This document shows, one piece after another, positions 54,963-63,866 of a stretch of DNA of 64,000 nt. The position numbers and the translations under genes are program-made. Every line of letters begins with the position of its first letter. Positions within the stretch are counted from its first letter, which is position 1. The stretch spans positions 1-64,000 of the forward strand of contig CAVULN010000013.1 in NCBI GenBank assembly GCA_963742305.1, read 5' to 3'. Below the pieces are notes generated by a model, which did not search any database, was not told the DNA's origin, and was given only the letters and a program-made list of their open reading frames with translations. This DNA comes from Roseiarcus sp963742305. GTDB lineage: Bacteria > Pseudomonadota > Alphaproteobacteria > Rhizobiales > Beijerinckiaceae.

Positions 54963-56861
54963 TCATTCGAATGCGATCTCCGCGCGCCGTTCGGCGTCGG
55001 TGAGACTGGCTTGGGCGGCTAGCCGGACGGGGGTGTTGGCGGCGCCGAACAAATCGTAATTGCGACGCTCGACGATTTCGAAGAAAAAGCGGTTCTGGAA
55101 AGTTCGAGTGTAGATATGGAAAAACTCTCCATCCTTCATTCGGTCGTAGAGCATGCCGAGCGCCCGCATGCGTGCGAGCAGGTCGCGGGCGATGTCGAAC
55201 CGCGTCGAAAGATCGTCGTAATAATTGTCGGGAATCGGCAGGAAGGCGACTCCGCTCGCCCTCGCCGCTTCGACGGCGGCGAAGATATCGTTGCTTGACA
55301 GCGCGATCTGCTGGAAGCCGGAGCCGCCAAAGGCGTCGAGGAAGCGCGAGACGCCGGTTGCGCCGCCCTCGCCGATGTTGAGCGCGATGCGCAGTTCGCC
55401 GTTCTGGCTGCGCAGCAGGCGGCTCAAGAATGCGCCGTGTGGATCAGCCATCTCGACCTGCGGCTGCGGCTCGAGCCCGAGCACGGCGTCGTAGAACAGC
55501 GACCAGCTCAGGAATTCGCCGCGACGCACGACGTTGGAGAGATGATCGACCTTGAGCAGACGGCCCTCTGGGCCGAGCGCTGCAAGCGGCACAAAATCGT
55601 CGCGCCAGGCATGCTCGCCCGAACCGACGAAGTAGATGAGACTGCCCTCGACGCCGGCGACCGCGGGCACGGTCGCTTCGCCCGGTCCGATTTTGCCGGC
55701 ATAGCTTTGGCACTCGAGCGCGCTCGCCCGCTCGAGCGCCTTGTCGACCGAATCGACTCTCAGCGCCAGCGCGCAGACGGAGGGTCCGTGCAACAGCGAA
55801 AACGCGTGGGCGAAGCCCTCGCGCTCGCGGTTGACAATAAGGTTGATCTCGCTCTGCGAGTAGAGATCGACATCCTTCGAGCGGTGCCGGCCGGCGCAGC
55901 GGAAGCCGAGGCCTTCGATCAGCGCGACCAGTTCGCTTGCGGCCGCGTCGCTTGCCGCGAATTCGATAAATTCGGCCCGCTCGACCGTCGGCGCCGGCGG
56001 CAGGGGTGGGAGATCTGCAAGCGGCCCGTCGCCCCGCGCGGCGCGTTTCGCCGTCAGCCTTTCGCCGGCCGCACGCAGCGATCGCATGCCGTCGATCGCG
56101 ATCGCCGAAGCTGAGACGCCCCGGAACTGGTCGTTGAAGATTTCGAGCGACAGCGGGCCGCGATAGCCGGAGCGCGTGACGGCGTCGAGATAATCGACGA
56201 TCGGATATTCGCCCTGACCGGGATAGCAGCGATAGTGCCGGCTGAGGGATAACGGATCCATGACCAGCGCCGGCGCGTCGGCCACTTGCACGAGCGCGAT
56301 CTTGTCGGCCGGCAACGCGGCGATCGGCTCGATCGGGTTGTTGCGGGAGCAAATGTGAAAGCTGTCGAGCACAATACCGAGGTTATCGCAGTCGGCCGCG
56401 CGCACGATGTCCCAGGCGGCGGTCCAGTCCTTGATCCAGCGTCCCCAGGCGAGCGCCTCGTACCCGATCCGCAGGCCTCGGCGCCGGGCGAGCTCGGCGA
56501 GTTCGGCAAGATCCGCGGCGGCGCGCCCCGAATCGTCGATCGCCTCGGGGGAAACGTTGGAGCAGAGGCACAACAGGCGCGCCCCGAGCTCGTCCATGAG
56601 GTCGAGCTTCTTTGACGCGCGCTCGAAGTTCTTCGTCCGAGCCGGATCGGGCATCGCCTCGAAGTCTCGTAGAGGCTGGAGGGCGACGATCTCAAGCCCC
56701 AGATCGGCCGCCAGGAGCCGCGCGTCGCGCGGCTTGCCGCTGAAGAAGGTCAGATCGTTCTCGAAGATTTCGACTGCGCGAAAACCCGCCTTGGCGGCGG
56801 CGGAGAATTTGTCTTCCAACGCGCTGCCCATGCAGACAGAGGCGATCGACCACCTGAGCAC
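54963..56861 (-). CDS. quiC1: QuiC1-type 3-dehydroshikimate dehydratase with HPPD-like C-terminal domain
   Basis: A 632-residue two-domain protein. Residues 1 to about 290 form a xylose isomerase-like TIM barrel with metal-ligand segments IGYEALAWGRW (Glu), GIVLDSFHICSR (Asp, His) and SLEIFNDQF (Glu). Residues about 310-632 form a 4-hydroxyphenylpyruvate dioxygenase-like VOC region with KVDHLSNVVRRGE (His) and NRFFFEIVER (Glu). This is the layout of bacterial QuiC1, which dehydrates 3-dehydroshikimate to protocatechuate. GTG 56861 is the start, with AGGAG nine bases upstream. The aroE-like gene follows on the same strand. The function of the second domain is not settled. Confidence 0.9.
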   Translation of the reverse strand: MLRWSIASVCMGSALEDKFSAAAKAGFRAVEIFENDLTFFSGKPRDARLLAADLGLEIVALQPLRDFEAMPDPARTKNFERASKKLDLMDELGARLLCLCSNVSPEAIDDSGRAAADLAELAELARRRGLRIGYEALAWGRWIKDWTAAWDIVRAADCDNLGIVLDSFHICSRNNPIEPIAALPADKIALVQVADAPALVMDPLSLSRHYRCYPGQGEYPIVDYLDAVTRSGYRGPLSLEIFNDQFRGVSASAIAIDGMRSLRAAGERLTAKRAARGDGPLADLPPLPPAPTVERAEFIEFAASDAAASELVALIEGLGFRCAGRHRSKDVDLYSQSEINLIVNREREGFAHAFSLLHGPSVCALALRVDSVDKALERASALECQSYAGKIGPGEATVPAVAGVEGSLIYFVGSGEHAWRDDFVPLAALGPEGRLLKVDHLSNVVRRGEFLSWSLFYDAVLGLEPQPQVEMADPHGAFLSRLLRSQNGELRIALNIGEGGATGVSRFLDAFGGSGFQQIALSSNDIFAAVEAARASGVAFLPIPDNYYDDLSTRFDIARDLLARMRALGMLYDRMKDGEFFHIYTRTFQNRFFFEIVERRNYDLFGAANTPVRLAAQASLTDAERRAEIAFE

Positions 56862-56967
56862 TCGAACAGCTCCTCTATCGACGCTCCCGCCCAAGAGGCG
56901 CCAGCCGCGCCTACCAATACTGACTCCCCCGGACCAGACCGTCAAATACCAACAACCACCTTTGGCG

Positions 56968-56980
56968 TAACATTATGTTA
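56968..56980. promoter_or_regulatory. LysR-type T-N11-A palindrome
   Basis: TAACAT-T-ATGTTA is a dyad with 6-base arms that fits the LysR T-N11-A box. It lies in the AT-rich centre of the 182-base gap between quiC1 (minus) and the LysR gene (plus), the expected site for co-regulation of both. Confidence 0.6.
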
Positions 56981-57043
56981 TGTTGTCGTCCCGGCGGGGG
57001 CCGGACGAGCGATTTCAGATCTTCGTTCGCAATCGGGTTCGCC

Positions 57044-57952
57044 ATGCTCACTCTGCGCCAGATCGAAGTCATCCGCGCCGTGATGTTGACCGGGACGATC
57101 GCTGGCGCGGCGCGACTGCTGAATGTCGCAGCGCCTGGGCTTAGCCGCCTCATGAAACACACCGAGGATTCGCTCTGCGTGAAGCTTTTCTCACGCCGCG
57201 GAGGACGTTTCGTTCCGGCGCCCGAGGCGAGGCCAATCTTCGCCCAGATCAACGAACTTCATCGCAACCTCGAAAACCTTCAGTTCGCGATTGGGGCGCT
57301 CGAGCGGGGCGAAGGCGCGGAGTTCAAGTTTGGGGCGACGCCGAGCATCGGCCATGGGATGGCGCCTCTGGCGGTCGGGGACTTGCGGCGGCGCTATCCG
57401 GATCTCTCGGTCGATCTCGACGTTCTCAAAATCGAGGATGCGATCGACTTTCTTCTGCTTGGGCGGGGCGAAGTCGTCGCGATGAACTCTCGGCTCGAGC
57501 ATCCCGCGATAACCTTCGAACCGTTGGCGCAAGGACAACTCTTTTGCATCGTCGCGGATGAACATCCGTTAGCGTCGCGGACCCGAGTAACCGCGGCGGA
57601 GATTGCACGCCATCCATTGATTGGGATCGAACCTCGCGATCCCTATGGACAGATTGTCGTACGCCTGTTTGAGCGCGCAAGCGTCTCCTATCGGGTTCCG
57701 ATCAAAGCGCGTTTCGGCGTCACCGTCTGCGCCCTGGTCCGCCAGAATCTCGGCATCGCTGTGATCGATGAATTTACGTTGGCCGAACGAAACAGCGCCG
57801 GTCTGCGAACGATTCCCATCAAGGAGGCGACGACGTTCCAGACCTACGTCGCTTATCGCAAAGACACGACGCTCTCCGCTCCATCCGAGTTCTTCATCTC
57901 GGCGCTCAGACAGCGAATGGAGCAAACCCATCGGGCGATGACGGCGACGTAA
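57044..57952 (+). CDS. LysR-family transcriptional regulator
   Basis: A 302-residue LysR-type regulator. The winged helix-turn-helix reads TLRQIEVIRAVMLTGTIAGA then ARLLNVAAPGLSRLMKHTE, and the substrate domain follows. The start at ATG 57044 gives the family N terminus. It is divergent from the quiC1/aroE-like genes and shares their upstream region, so it probably controls them, with an intermediate such as shikimate, dehydroshikimate or protocatechuate as inducer (inferred). Confidence 0.9.
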   Translation: MLTLRQIEVIRAVMLTGTIAGAARLLNVAAPGLSRLMKHTEDSLCVKLFSRRGGRFVPAPEARPIFAQINELHRNLENLQFAIGALERGEGAEFKFGATPSIGHGMAPLAVGDLRRRYPDLSVDLDVLKIEDAIDFLLLGRGEVVAMNSRLEHPAITFEPLAQGQLFCIVADEHPLASRTRVTAAEIARHPLIGIEPRDPYGQIVVRLFERASVSYRVPIKARFGVTVCALVRQNLGIAVIDEFTLAERNSAGLRTIPIKEATTFQTYVAYRKDTTLSAPSEFFISALRQRMEQTHRAMTAT

Positions 57953-58057
57953 CCTGACTTCATTGGAGATGCGAGGCTTCCGGCCGAGAATCCGCATCTC
58001 ATTTGATTGCGTATGTGTCCCGCAGGACTGGCGGGCGCCCACAAACTCCCGGCGCTG

Positions 58058-58912
58058 CTATCCTTTAACGGCGCCGAATGACAAACCGCGCGCGAGATAG
58101 CGCTGGACAAACAGATAGAAGATGACCGGCGGCACGATGCCGATCACTGTGGTGACGGCGGCGGTGTTGAAATCGACGCCGCGCGTCGAACGGGAGGCAA
58201 GAACGCGCGCCGCGAAGGTTGTGGCGTCCTGCGACGTCAGCGCCGAGGCGAACAGCGCCTCGTTCCAGGTGAACGCGAACACGAGAACGGCCGACACTAT
58301 GAGCCCGTCCAGCGACAGCGGCAGCGCGATCATCCAGAAGATCTGCCAGGGCGTCGCACCCTCGACCTTGGCCGCGTCCTCGATCTCGGTGCTGACATCG
58401 CGGAAAATGTCGCGCATGATAACGACGACGAATGCGAGGTTGAAGGCCGAGTAGCAGAGGATGAGTCCCGTCCAAGTGTCGATCAAGCGCAAATAGACGA
58501 GCAATACATAGAACGGTATCAGAACGACCGCTGGCGGCAGCACCCGCTGGGACAGAAACCACAACGTGATGTCGCTCGACTTCATCGGAAACTCGTAGCG
58601 CGCCAAGGCGTAGGCTGCCGGCACGCCGAGAACGAGCGCGAAGAGCGTCGTCCCTCCGCTCACGACGCAGCTGTTGATGAGGGCGTTCGCAGTGTTCGGA
58701 TCGTTGAGCACCTCGCGCCAGGAATCTAACGTCGGCTCGAATTGCAGGAACGGCAGGAACGCGTTGAGCTCGAACGTCTCGCTGAGCGTCTTGAAGGAAT
58801 TGATCAGGGACCAGACGAAAGGAACAAGCGTGAAGATCGTCGCTGCGAATAGCAGGGCGTAGACCACGAAGCGGGAGGCCGGACTTGCGCGGATCCAAAG
58901 GATATTGACCAT
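58058..58912 (-). CDS. Carbohydrate ABC transporter permease (MalG-like)
   Basis: A 284-residue MalG-type permease with six helices. The EAA loop is STEIEDAAKVEGATPWQIFW. It opens with a helix near FVVYALLFAATIFTLVPFVW, and the LFFLSQRVLPP-like segment (FLSQRVLPPAVVLIPFYVLL) is typical of the UgpE/MalG group. It lies 18 bases after the MalF-like gene. Confidence 0.93.
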   Translation of the reverse strand: MVNILWIRASPASRFVVYALLFAATIFTLVPFVWSLINSFKTLSETFELNAFLPFLQFEPTLDSWREVLNDPNTANALINSCVVSGGTTLFALVLGVPAAYALARYEFPMKSSDITLWFLSQRVLPPAVVLIPFYVLLVYLRLIDTWTGLILCYSAFNLAFVVVIMRDIFRDVSTEIEDAAKVEGATPWQIFWMIALPLSLDGLIVSAVLVFAFTWNEALFASALTSQDATTFAARVLASRSTRGVDFNTAAVTTVIGIVPPVIFYLFVQRYLARGLSFGAVKG

Positions 58913-58930
58913 CGGGCGCTTCCTTTGAGC

Positions 58931-59815
58931 CTACGCCAGGCGCTTGCGCATCTGGTTGAAGAAAATGGTGATGACCGCCGAGACCATGATCAGGAACAAG
59001 ATCCCCATCGCCGACCCCTTGGCGAAGTCGAAGAATTGAATTGTGGTCAGATAGTCCATGGTGCTGAACGGCTCGGTGCTGGTGCCTGGACCACCGGAGG
59101 TCAGCGCGAACGGGATGGCGAAGACCTTCAGACCTTCGATGGTGCGCAGGAGGGTCGCGATCGTAATGACCGGCCAGGCGAGCGGGAGCGCTAGATGCCA
59201 CATGACTTGCCAGTGAGTTCTGGCGTCCAGGACCGCCGCATCGTAGAGATCATTGGAAATGCCGGCGAGGCCCGCCAGAACGATGATGAAAACGAATGAG
59301 GTCCAGCGCCAGATATCGAGGATAACGGCGCCGGCTATGCCTCCGGCGGCTGTTGTCATCCACGGAATCTGGATGCCCATCGCATTCAGGGGCACGGCGA
59401 TCAGACCGCCCTGATCGGTGAAGAATGTCACGCCGAGATAGCCGATCGCCACTTCCAGAGTGAATAGCGGCGAGCCGATGATGGTGCGGAACGATTTCGA
59501 GCCGGGCGCGCCGAGATTGACGAGCCACGCGGCCAGGAACCCGAGGACAACTTCGATTGGAACGGTCAGGACCACGTAGACGATCGTGATCATGATTGAG
59601 TGCCAGAAATCCGCCGAGGTCAGAACGTCAACGTAGTTGGCGAAGCCGACGAAGCCCGTGATGCCCTCGCCCATGACGTAGGACGAGAAGCTGTAGCGGA
59701 TGACGGCAAGCAGCGGCACGAAGGTGAACCCGATCACCCAGATGACCGCAGGGAGAAGGAGTGCGTATTTGAAGGCGCCGCCGGTTTCTAGCCGCCGAAC
59801 TCGAGCCGCCGCCAA
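58931..59815 (-). CDS. Carbohydrate ABC transporter permease (MalF-like)
   Basis: A 294-residue first permease. It has the N-terminal helix FKYALLLPAVIWVIGFTFVP, then YSFSSYVMGEGITGFVGFANY and the EAA loop DLYDAAVLDARTHWQVMWHL. The frame is open further upstream into the binding-protein gene, but TTG 59815 with GGAGGG five bases before it gives the right length. The gene precedes the MalG-like permease and follows an intercistronic hairpin. Confidence 0.88.
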   Translation of the reverse strand: MAAARVRRLETGGAFKYALLLPAVIWVIGFTFVPLLAVIRYSFSSYVMGEGITGFVGFANYVDVLTSADFWHSIMITIVYVVLTVPIEVVLGFLAAWLVNLGAPGSKSFRTIIGSPLFTLEVAIGYLGVTFFTDQGGLIAVPLNAMGIQIPWMTTAAGGIAGAVILDIWRWTSFVFIIVLAGLAGISNDLYDAAVLDARTHWQVMWHLALPLAWPVITIATLLRTIEGLKVFAIPFALTSGGPGTSTEPFSTMDYLTTIQFFDFAKGSAMGILFLIMVSAVITIFFNQMRKRLA

Positions 59816-59836
59816 GTATTCCCTCCGATGTTGGAA

Positions 59837-59864
59837 AGCCCGCGGCGTTTTTGCGCCGCGGGCT
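59837..59864 (-). terminator. Intercistronic hairpin between binding protein and permease genes
   Basis: AGCCCGCGGC (59837-59846) pairs perfectly with GCCGCGGGCT (59855-59864) around an 8-base loop. It lies between the stop of the binding-protein gene and the start of the permease gene. Lacking a long T-run, it probably stabilises the upstream message or partly attenuates, as is common after genes for abundant binding proteins. Confidence 0.7.
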
Positions 59865-59885
59865 AGGATTCGGATCGCCTGATGG

Positions 59886-61532
59886 CTAGGTGAAGGACGC
59901 TTGGTAGAGCGCCTTTTGCTTGTCGCGGCCGTAGCGTTCGGTGATCTTCTCCCAGGCCGCCGCTGTCTTGTCGAGCGCGTCCTTCGGCTGCGCCTGCCCG
60001 GCGAGGACCGCCGAGAGGTTGACGTCGAGCTCGTGCCAGTATTCGGCGGTGCCGGGGATGCGCAGGTATTCCTGCTGAACGGGCGCGGCCAACACGCCAT
60101 AGTAGGCCTTGATGTACTCGATGGCGTCGTCCTCGTTCCAACCGAGAGCCTTCCACTGCTCAACGCTTCCCGTACCGTTCGGCGGGAAAAACAGGAACTT
60201 CATGCCAGGTTGAACGCCGGTCCAGCCATTGGCGGCGTTGAAGGCCGCGTTCTTGTTGTTGGCCATGAAGGCGAGGAAGTCGTAGGTCGCCTCCTGCTTC
60301 TTGGAGAAGCGCGAGATCACGCAGTGCCAGCTGCCGCCATTGGTGTTGCCCACCTGGTTGAGATCGTACTTCTTCCACTCGCCGCTGATCGGGTTAAAGG
60401 CCTCGGTCGTTCCCGGCAACGGGGCCGCGCCCATCTTGCCCTGGACCTTGGAACCCTTCGGATCCTGCGCCAGCGTCGGCAGATCGCCCCAGGTCGGTTC
60501 GGTCGCGGAGTGACCGGCGAGGAACAGGTTCCAGCCTTGCCCTAGCGTCCAGGCAATCTGTTCTTTCGGACCATTGGCGAGGAACTTCACGTAATCCTCG
60601 AGAGCTCGCAAGTGACCCTCGGAGTTGATGAGCGGCTTCATCGTGTCGGGATTGAAGAAGTAGTACTTGTTGTCCGTCGAGACGATGAACGGCGCCGAGA
60701 GCGTCAGGAAGTGGAAAAAACCCTGCTCGTTGACCTTGGCGTGCAGCGAAATGCCGTAGTCGTTCTCGCCGTCGCCGTTCCAGTCCCAGCCGGTGAAGAA
60801 ATCCGCGACGTCGTGATATTCCTTCGTGGTCTTCGGCGGCGCTGGGAGGTCATAGCCGAACTTCGCCTTGAACTTGTCCTGGTTCTCCTTTTTGGCGAAC
60901 ACATCCTTACGATAATATAGCGCCTGGCCGTCGCCGTCGAACAACACGCCGTAGACCTTTCCGTTCCATGAATACAGCTTGCGCATGGAAGGAAGCCACT
61001 CATCGGGATTCCAGTAGGAATGTTTGGGATCGCCGATGAATTTCTCGACCGGAACGATGTAGGGTTCTTTGGGAACGAAATAGTCGCCGTAATACCAGGC
61101 GCCGGTCATGTACGCGTCGTACTTGTTGAGGCCGCTGGACAGGTCCGAGAAGATCTGCTGATGCAGCGCGTCGATCGCCACCTCCGCGACGTTGACCTTG
61201 CCGCCGGTAATTTCCTCCCAATGCGGCACGTGATACTTGACGCCGTCTCCGACGGTCGCCTTTAGGACCATTACGTTGATGGTCGTGCCCTTGTACGGTT
61301 TGGTCTTGAGGAACGCCACGCGCTCGGGTCTTATCGGAGATTCGAAGGGCGATACGGGATCGGAACCGAGCAGATTGTCGGCGGGCCGCGAGGGCTGGGT
61401 CAGCTTCGCCAAAACCGCGGCGGACAGGCCGAGCTGCGCGCCGCGAACAATGAATTGGCGTCGGCTGATCGCGCCGCGCACGTAGTCGCGCACGACCTCG
61501 CCGAATTTTTCGTCATCGTAACGATTGGCCAT
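59886..61532 (-). CDS. Extracellular solute-binding protein (family 1), Tat-exported
   Basis: A 548-residue carbohydrate-type binding protein. The N terminus has a twin-arginine signal, ISRRQFIVRGAQLGLSAAVL, preceded by about 28 residues. The mature part has a family 1 fold with tryptophan-rich sugar-contact segments (TGAWYYGDYFVPKEP, FTGWDWNGDGENDYG, NTNGGSWHCVIS). The start is ATG 61532 with GGAGGAAGGAA before it. First gene of the minus-strand half of the locus, followed by the two permeases. Tat export suggests folding before export, perhaps with a bound ligand or ion (an inference from the signal). Confidence 0.92.
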   Translation of the reverse strand: MANRYDDEKFGEVVRDYVRGAISRRQFIVRGAQLGLSAAVLAKLTQPSRPADNLLGSDPVSPFESPIRPERVAFLKTKPYKGTTINVMVLKATVGDGVKYHVPHWEEITGGKVNVAEVAIDALHQQIFSDLSSGLNKYDAYMTGAWYYGDYFVPKEPYIVPVEKFIGDPKHSYWNPDEWLPSMRKLYSWNGKVYGVLFDGDGQALYYRKDVFAKKENQDKFKAKFGYDLPAPPKTTKEYHDVADFFTGWDWNGDGENDYGISLHAKVNEQGFFHFLTLSAPFIVSTDNKYYFFNPDTMKPLINSEGHLRALEDYVKFLANGPKEQIAWTLGQGWNLFLAGHSATEPTWGDLPTLAQDPKGSKVQGKMGAAPLPGTTEAFNPISGEWKKYDLNQVGNTNGGSWHCVISRFSKKQEATYDFLAFMANNKNAAFNAANGWTGVQPGMKFLFFPPNGTGSVEQWKALGWNEDDAIEYIKAYYGVLAAPVQQEYLRIPGTAEYWHELDVNLSAVLAGQAQPKDALDKTAAAWEKITERYGRDKQKALYQASFT

Positions 61533-61844
61533 TTCCTTCCTCCTCTGCATCGAGCGGCGGCTTTGATCCGCGCCGCTACGACAGTCTTTTTTGAGCCGCG
61601 GTCTTTTTGAGCGCCGACCTGCTTCCGTCGGATCGCCAAATTGTCCCGGTGACTGACGGCGTACCCCCCTTTCCAGAACAAGCTGGCATGTCAGCCTATA
61701 CGTGCGTATAGCAACCGGTCAATGCGCCGCTGCGCCGCGGAGACGATTGTTTTCGCCGCGTGGACAGCGCGAGGATCGACGTGCATCAATCGGCGGGAGG
61801 AGAGGACGGTCGCCGACGGCGAGCGTCCTGCAAGGAGAGTTCGA
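61533..61844. other. Divergent promoter region of the sugar transport locus
   Basis: About 310 bases between the divergent binding-protein and ABC ATPase genes. A perfect palindrome at 61696-61711 (annotated separately) is the clearest element. No gene or RNA structure is otherwise supportable. Confidence 0.6.
61696..61711. promoter_or_regulatory. Palindromic operator candidate CTATACG-TG-CGTATAG
   Basis: A perfect dyad of 7-base arms with a 2-base centre, placed between the divergent halves of the sugar locus. Size and symmetry suit a LacI, GntR or DeoR dimer. No such regulator is in the window, so it may lie beyond position 64000. Confidence 0.6.
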
Positions 61845-62951
61845 ATGGCGAGAGTTGAGCTCCGTCACGTGCGGAAGCGCTTCGGCGACGTCGTCGCGGT
61901 CGAGGACTTCTCGCTCGACGCCGCCGAGGGCGAGTTCATCGTGCTCGTCGGGCCGTCAGGCTGCGGCAAGACCACAACGATGCGGATCATCGCCGGGCTC
62001 GAGGTCGCCTCCGAAGGAGAGGTCCTGTTCGATGGCAAGAACGTAAGCGACGAGCTGCCCCATGACCGCGACATTGCTATGGTCTTCCAGAACTACGCGC
62101 TCTTTCCGCATCTCAACGTCTATTCGAACATCGCTTTCGGAATGCGCCTGCGAAAGGTCCCGAAGTCGCAAATCGAGGATCGCGTCCGCAGGACCGCCAG
62201 TCTGCTCGGCATCGAGAGCGTGCTCGAGCGACGGCCGAAGGAGCTGTCGGGCGGTCAGCGCCAGCGAGTCGCGCTGGGCCGCGCCATCGTGCGCGAGCCG
62301 CGCGTCTTTCTGATGGACGAGCCGCTGTCGAATCTCGATGCCGCGCTGCGCATGGAGATGCGCGCCGAAATCATCAAACTGCAAGAACGGCTGGGCGTGA
62401 CGACATTCTACGTCACGCACGATCAGGTCGAGGCTCTGAGCATGGGCGACCGCATTGTCGTCATGCGCGACGGAAGAATCCAACAGGTCGGAAGCCCGAC
62501 CGAACTCTACGAGCAGCCCAAGAACACCTATGTCGCGAGCTTCATCGGCAGTCCGCCAATGAATTTTGTCGAAGGGCGCATCGACGGCGACCGCATCCTC
62601 TTGCCCGCCGAGAAGGCGATGCCGGGCGAGAATGGCGCAATTCGGCAGGCGCTCGCCAGCGCCCCGGCCCCGGAGATCACGCTCGGGATCAGGCCGGAGC
62701 ACATTCTCTTGTCGGACGAGCCGGCAAGAGCCGACGTGTTCAGCATCGCCGGCGCCGTCGACACCGTCGAACCCCTTGGCCATACGACGCTGGTGCGGGC
62801 GAAGACGGCGTCGGAACGGGTCCTGAATGTGCTGCTCGCGGGCAAGGTCCGACTCCAGGAGGGTCAGGCGGTTCATGCGACATTCCCCGCCGATCGTGTC
62901 TATCTGTTCGACCGCAAGAGCGAGCGGTCGCTGCTCGGCATCAGCCAGTAG
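61845..62951 (+). CDS. Carbohydrate ABC transporter ATP-binding protein (UgpC/MalK type)
   Basis: A 368-residue ATPase. Walker A is GPSGCGKTT, the Q loop is VFQNYALFPHLNVY, the signature is LSGGQRQRVALGRAI and Walker B is VFLMDEPLSNLD. The C-terminal TOBE-type domain begins near PPMNFVEGRI and contains LGIRPEHILL. The start is ATG 61845 with AAGGAGAG upstream. It should power the divergent MalF- and MalG-like permeases. Confidence 0.94.
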   Translation: MARVELRHVRKRFGDVVAVEDFSLDAAEGEFIVLVGPSGCGKTTTMRIIAGLEVASEGEVLFDGKNVSDELPHDRDIAMVFQNYALFPHLNVYSNIAFGMRLRKVPKSQIEDRVRRTASLLGIESVLERRPKELSGGQRQRVALGRAIVREPRVFLMDEPLSNLDAALRMEMRAEIIKLQERLGVTTFYVTHDQVEALSMGDRIVVMRDGRIQQVGSPTELYEQPKNTYVASFIGSPPMNFVEGRIDGDRILLPAEKAMPGENGAIRQALASAPAPEITLGIRPEHILLSDEPARADVFSIAGAVDTVEPLGHTTLVRAKTASERVLNVLLAGKVRLQEGQAVHATFPADRVYLFDRKSERSLLGISQ

Positions 62952-62977
62952 CGCACAACGCTGACCGAGGCGTCTCC

Positions 62978-63866
62978 ATGCCGCTCGAATCGGTTCCAGC
63001 GCTGATGCAAAGGGCGCGGGATGGAGGCTACGCAGTCGGCTATTTCGAAAGTTGGAACCTCGAGTCCGCTTTACGGAGTGCTTGAAGCCGCCGAAAGTGC
63101 GCGCGCGCCAATCATCATCGGGTTTAACGGCGAGTTCTTGAGCCGCGCGGGGCGAACCGCGGCCGAGCGCTTGTCATGGTACGGCGCGCTCGGGAGGACC
63201 GCCGCACTCGAAGCGAACGTTCCCTGCGGTTTCATTTTCAACGAATGCCCGCGAGACGACTGGACCCGAGCCGCAGTTACCGCCGGTTTCAATCTCGTCA
63301 TGCCGGCGGACCCGGCCGCGCCGGCGGACGACTACGCGAGACGGGTGCGCGCTTTGGTCGACTACGCCCACCCGCGCGACGTCGCGGTCGAAGCGGAGCT
63401 CGGCGAACTTCCAGCGGGTGTTCCAGGCTTCGCGCACGGCAAGGGCGCAAAGACCGATCCGGACGGCGCGCGGGATTTCGTCCGTGCGACTGGCGTCGAC
63501 CTGCTCGCCGTCAGCGTCGGCAACGTACACGTGTCGCTCTCCGGCCGTATGGCGCTCGACCTCGACCGTCTGATGAGGATCCGGCGGGCCGTCGACGTCC
63601 CGCTCGTGCTGCACGGCGGCACGGGAATCGCGAGCGACTCGCTGCACGAGGCGATTGCGATAGGCGTCGCGAAAGTGAACTACGGGACGATCCTCAAGCA
63701 ACGCTACCTTGCGGCGGTTCGGCGCGCGCTGGCGGTCGACGAGCTGAATCCGCACGCTCTTCTCGGCATGGGCGGTCCTGAGGACGTGATGATCGCCGGG
63801 CGTCGCGCGGTGCGCGAGGCCGTGCTTGAACGCCTGCGCACGCTTGGCTGCGCGGGGAGGGCGTGA
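62978..63866 (+). pseudogene. Class II aldolase homologue, frameshifted (+1), divergent active site
   Basis: ATG 62978 starts MPLESVPALMQRARDGGYAV, then GYFESWNLES, the N terminus of class II (FbaA/GatY-type) aldolases. The frame then stops at 63089. One base later it continues LYGVLEAAESARAPIIIGFN and runs to 63866. Deleting one C of CC at 63066-63067 rejoins a 295-residue protein. Two of the three Zn-ligand His positions are recognisable (VGNVHVSL and VLHGGTG), and KVNYGT is kept. The third ligand and the catalytic Asp, normally in a HLDHG motif, are replaced by FNECPRDD. A lyase for an unusual sugar phosphate, or an inactive homologue, is possible. Confidence 0.75.
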
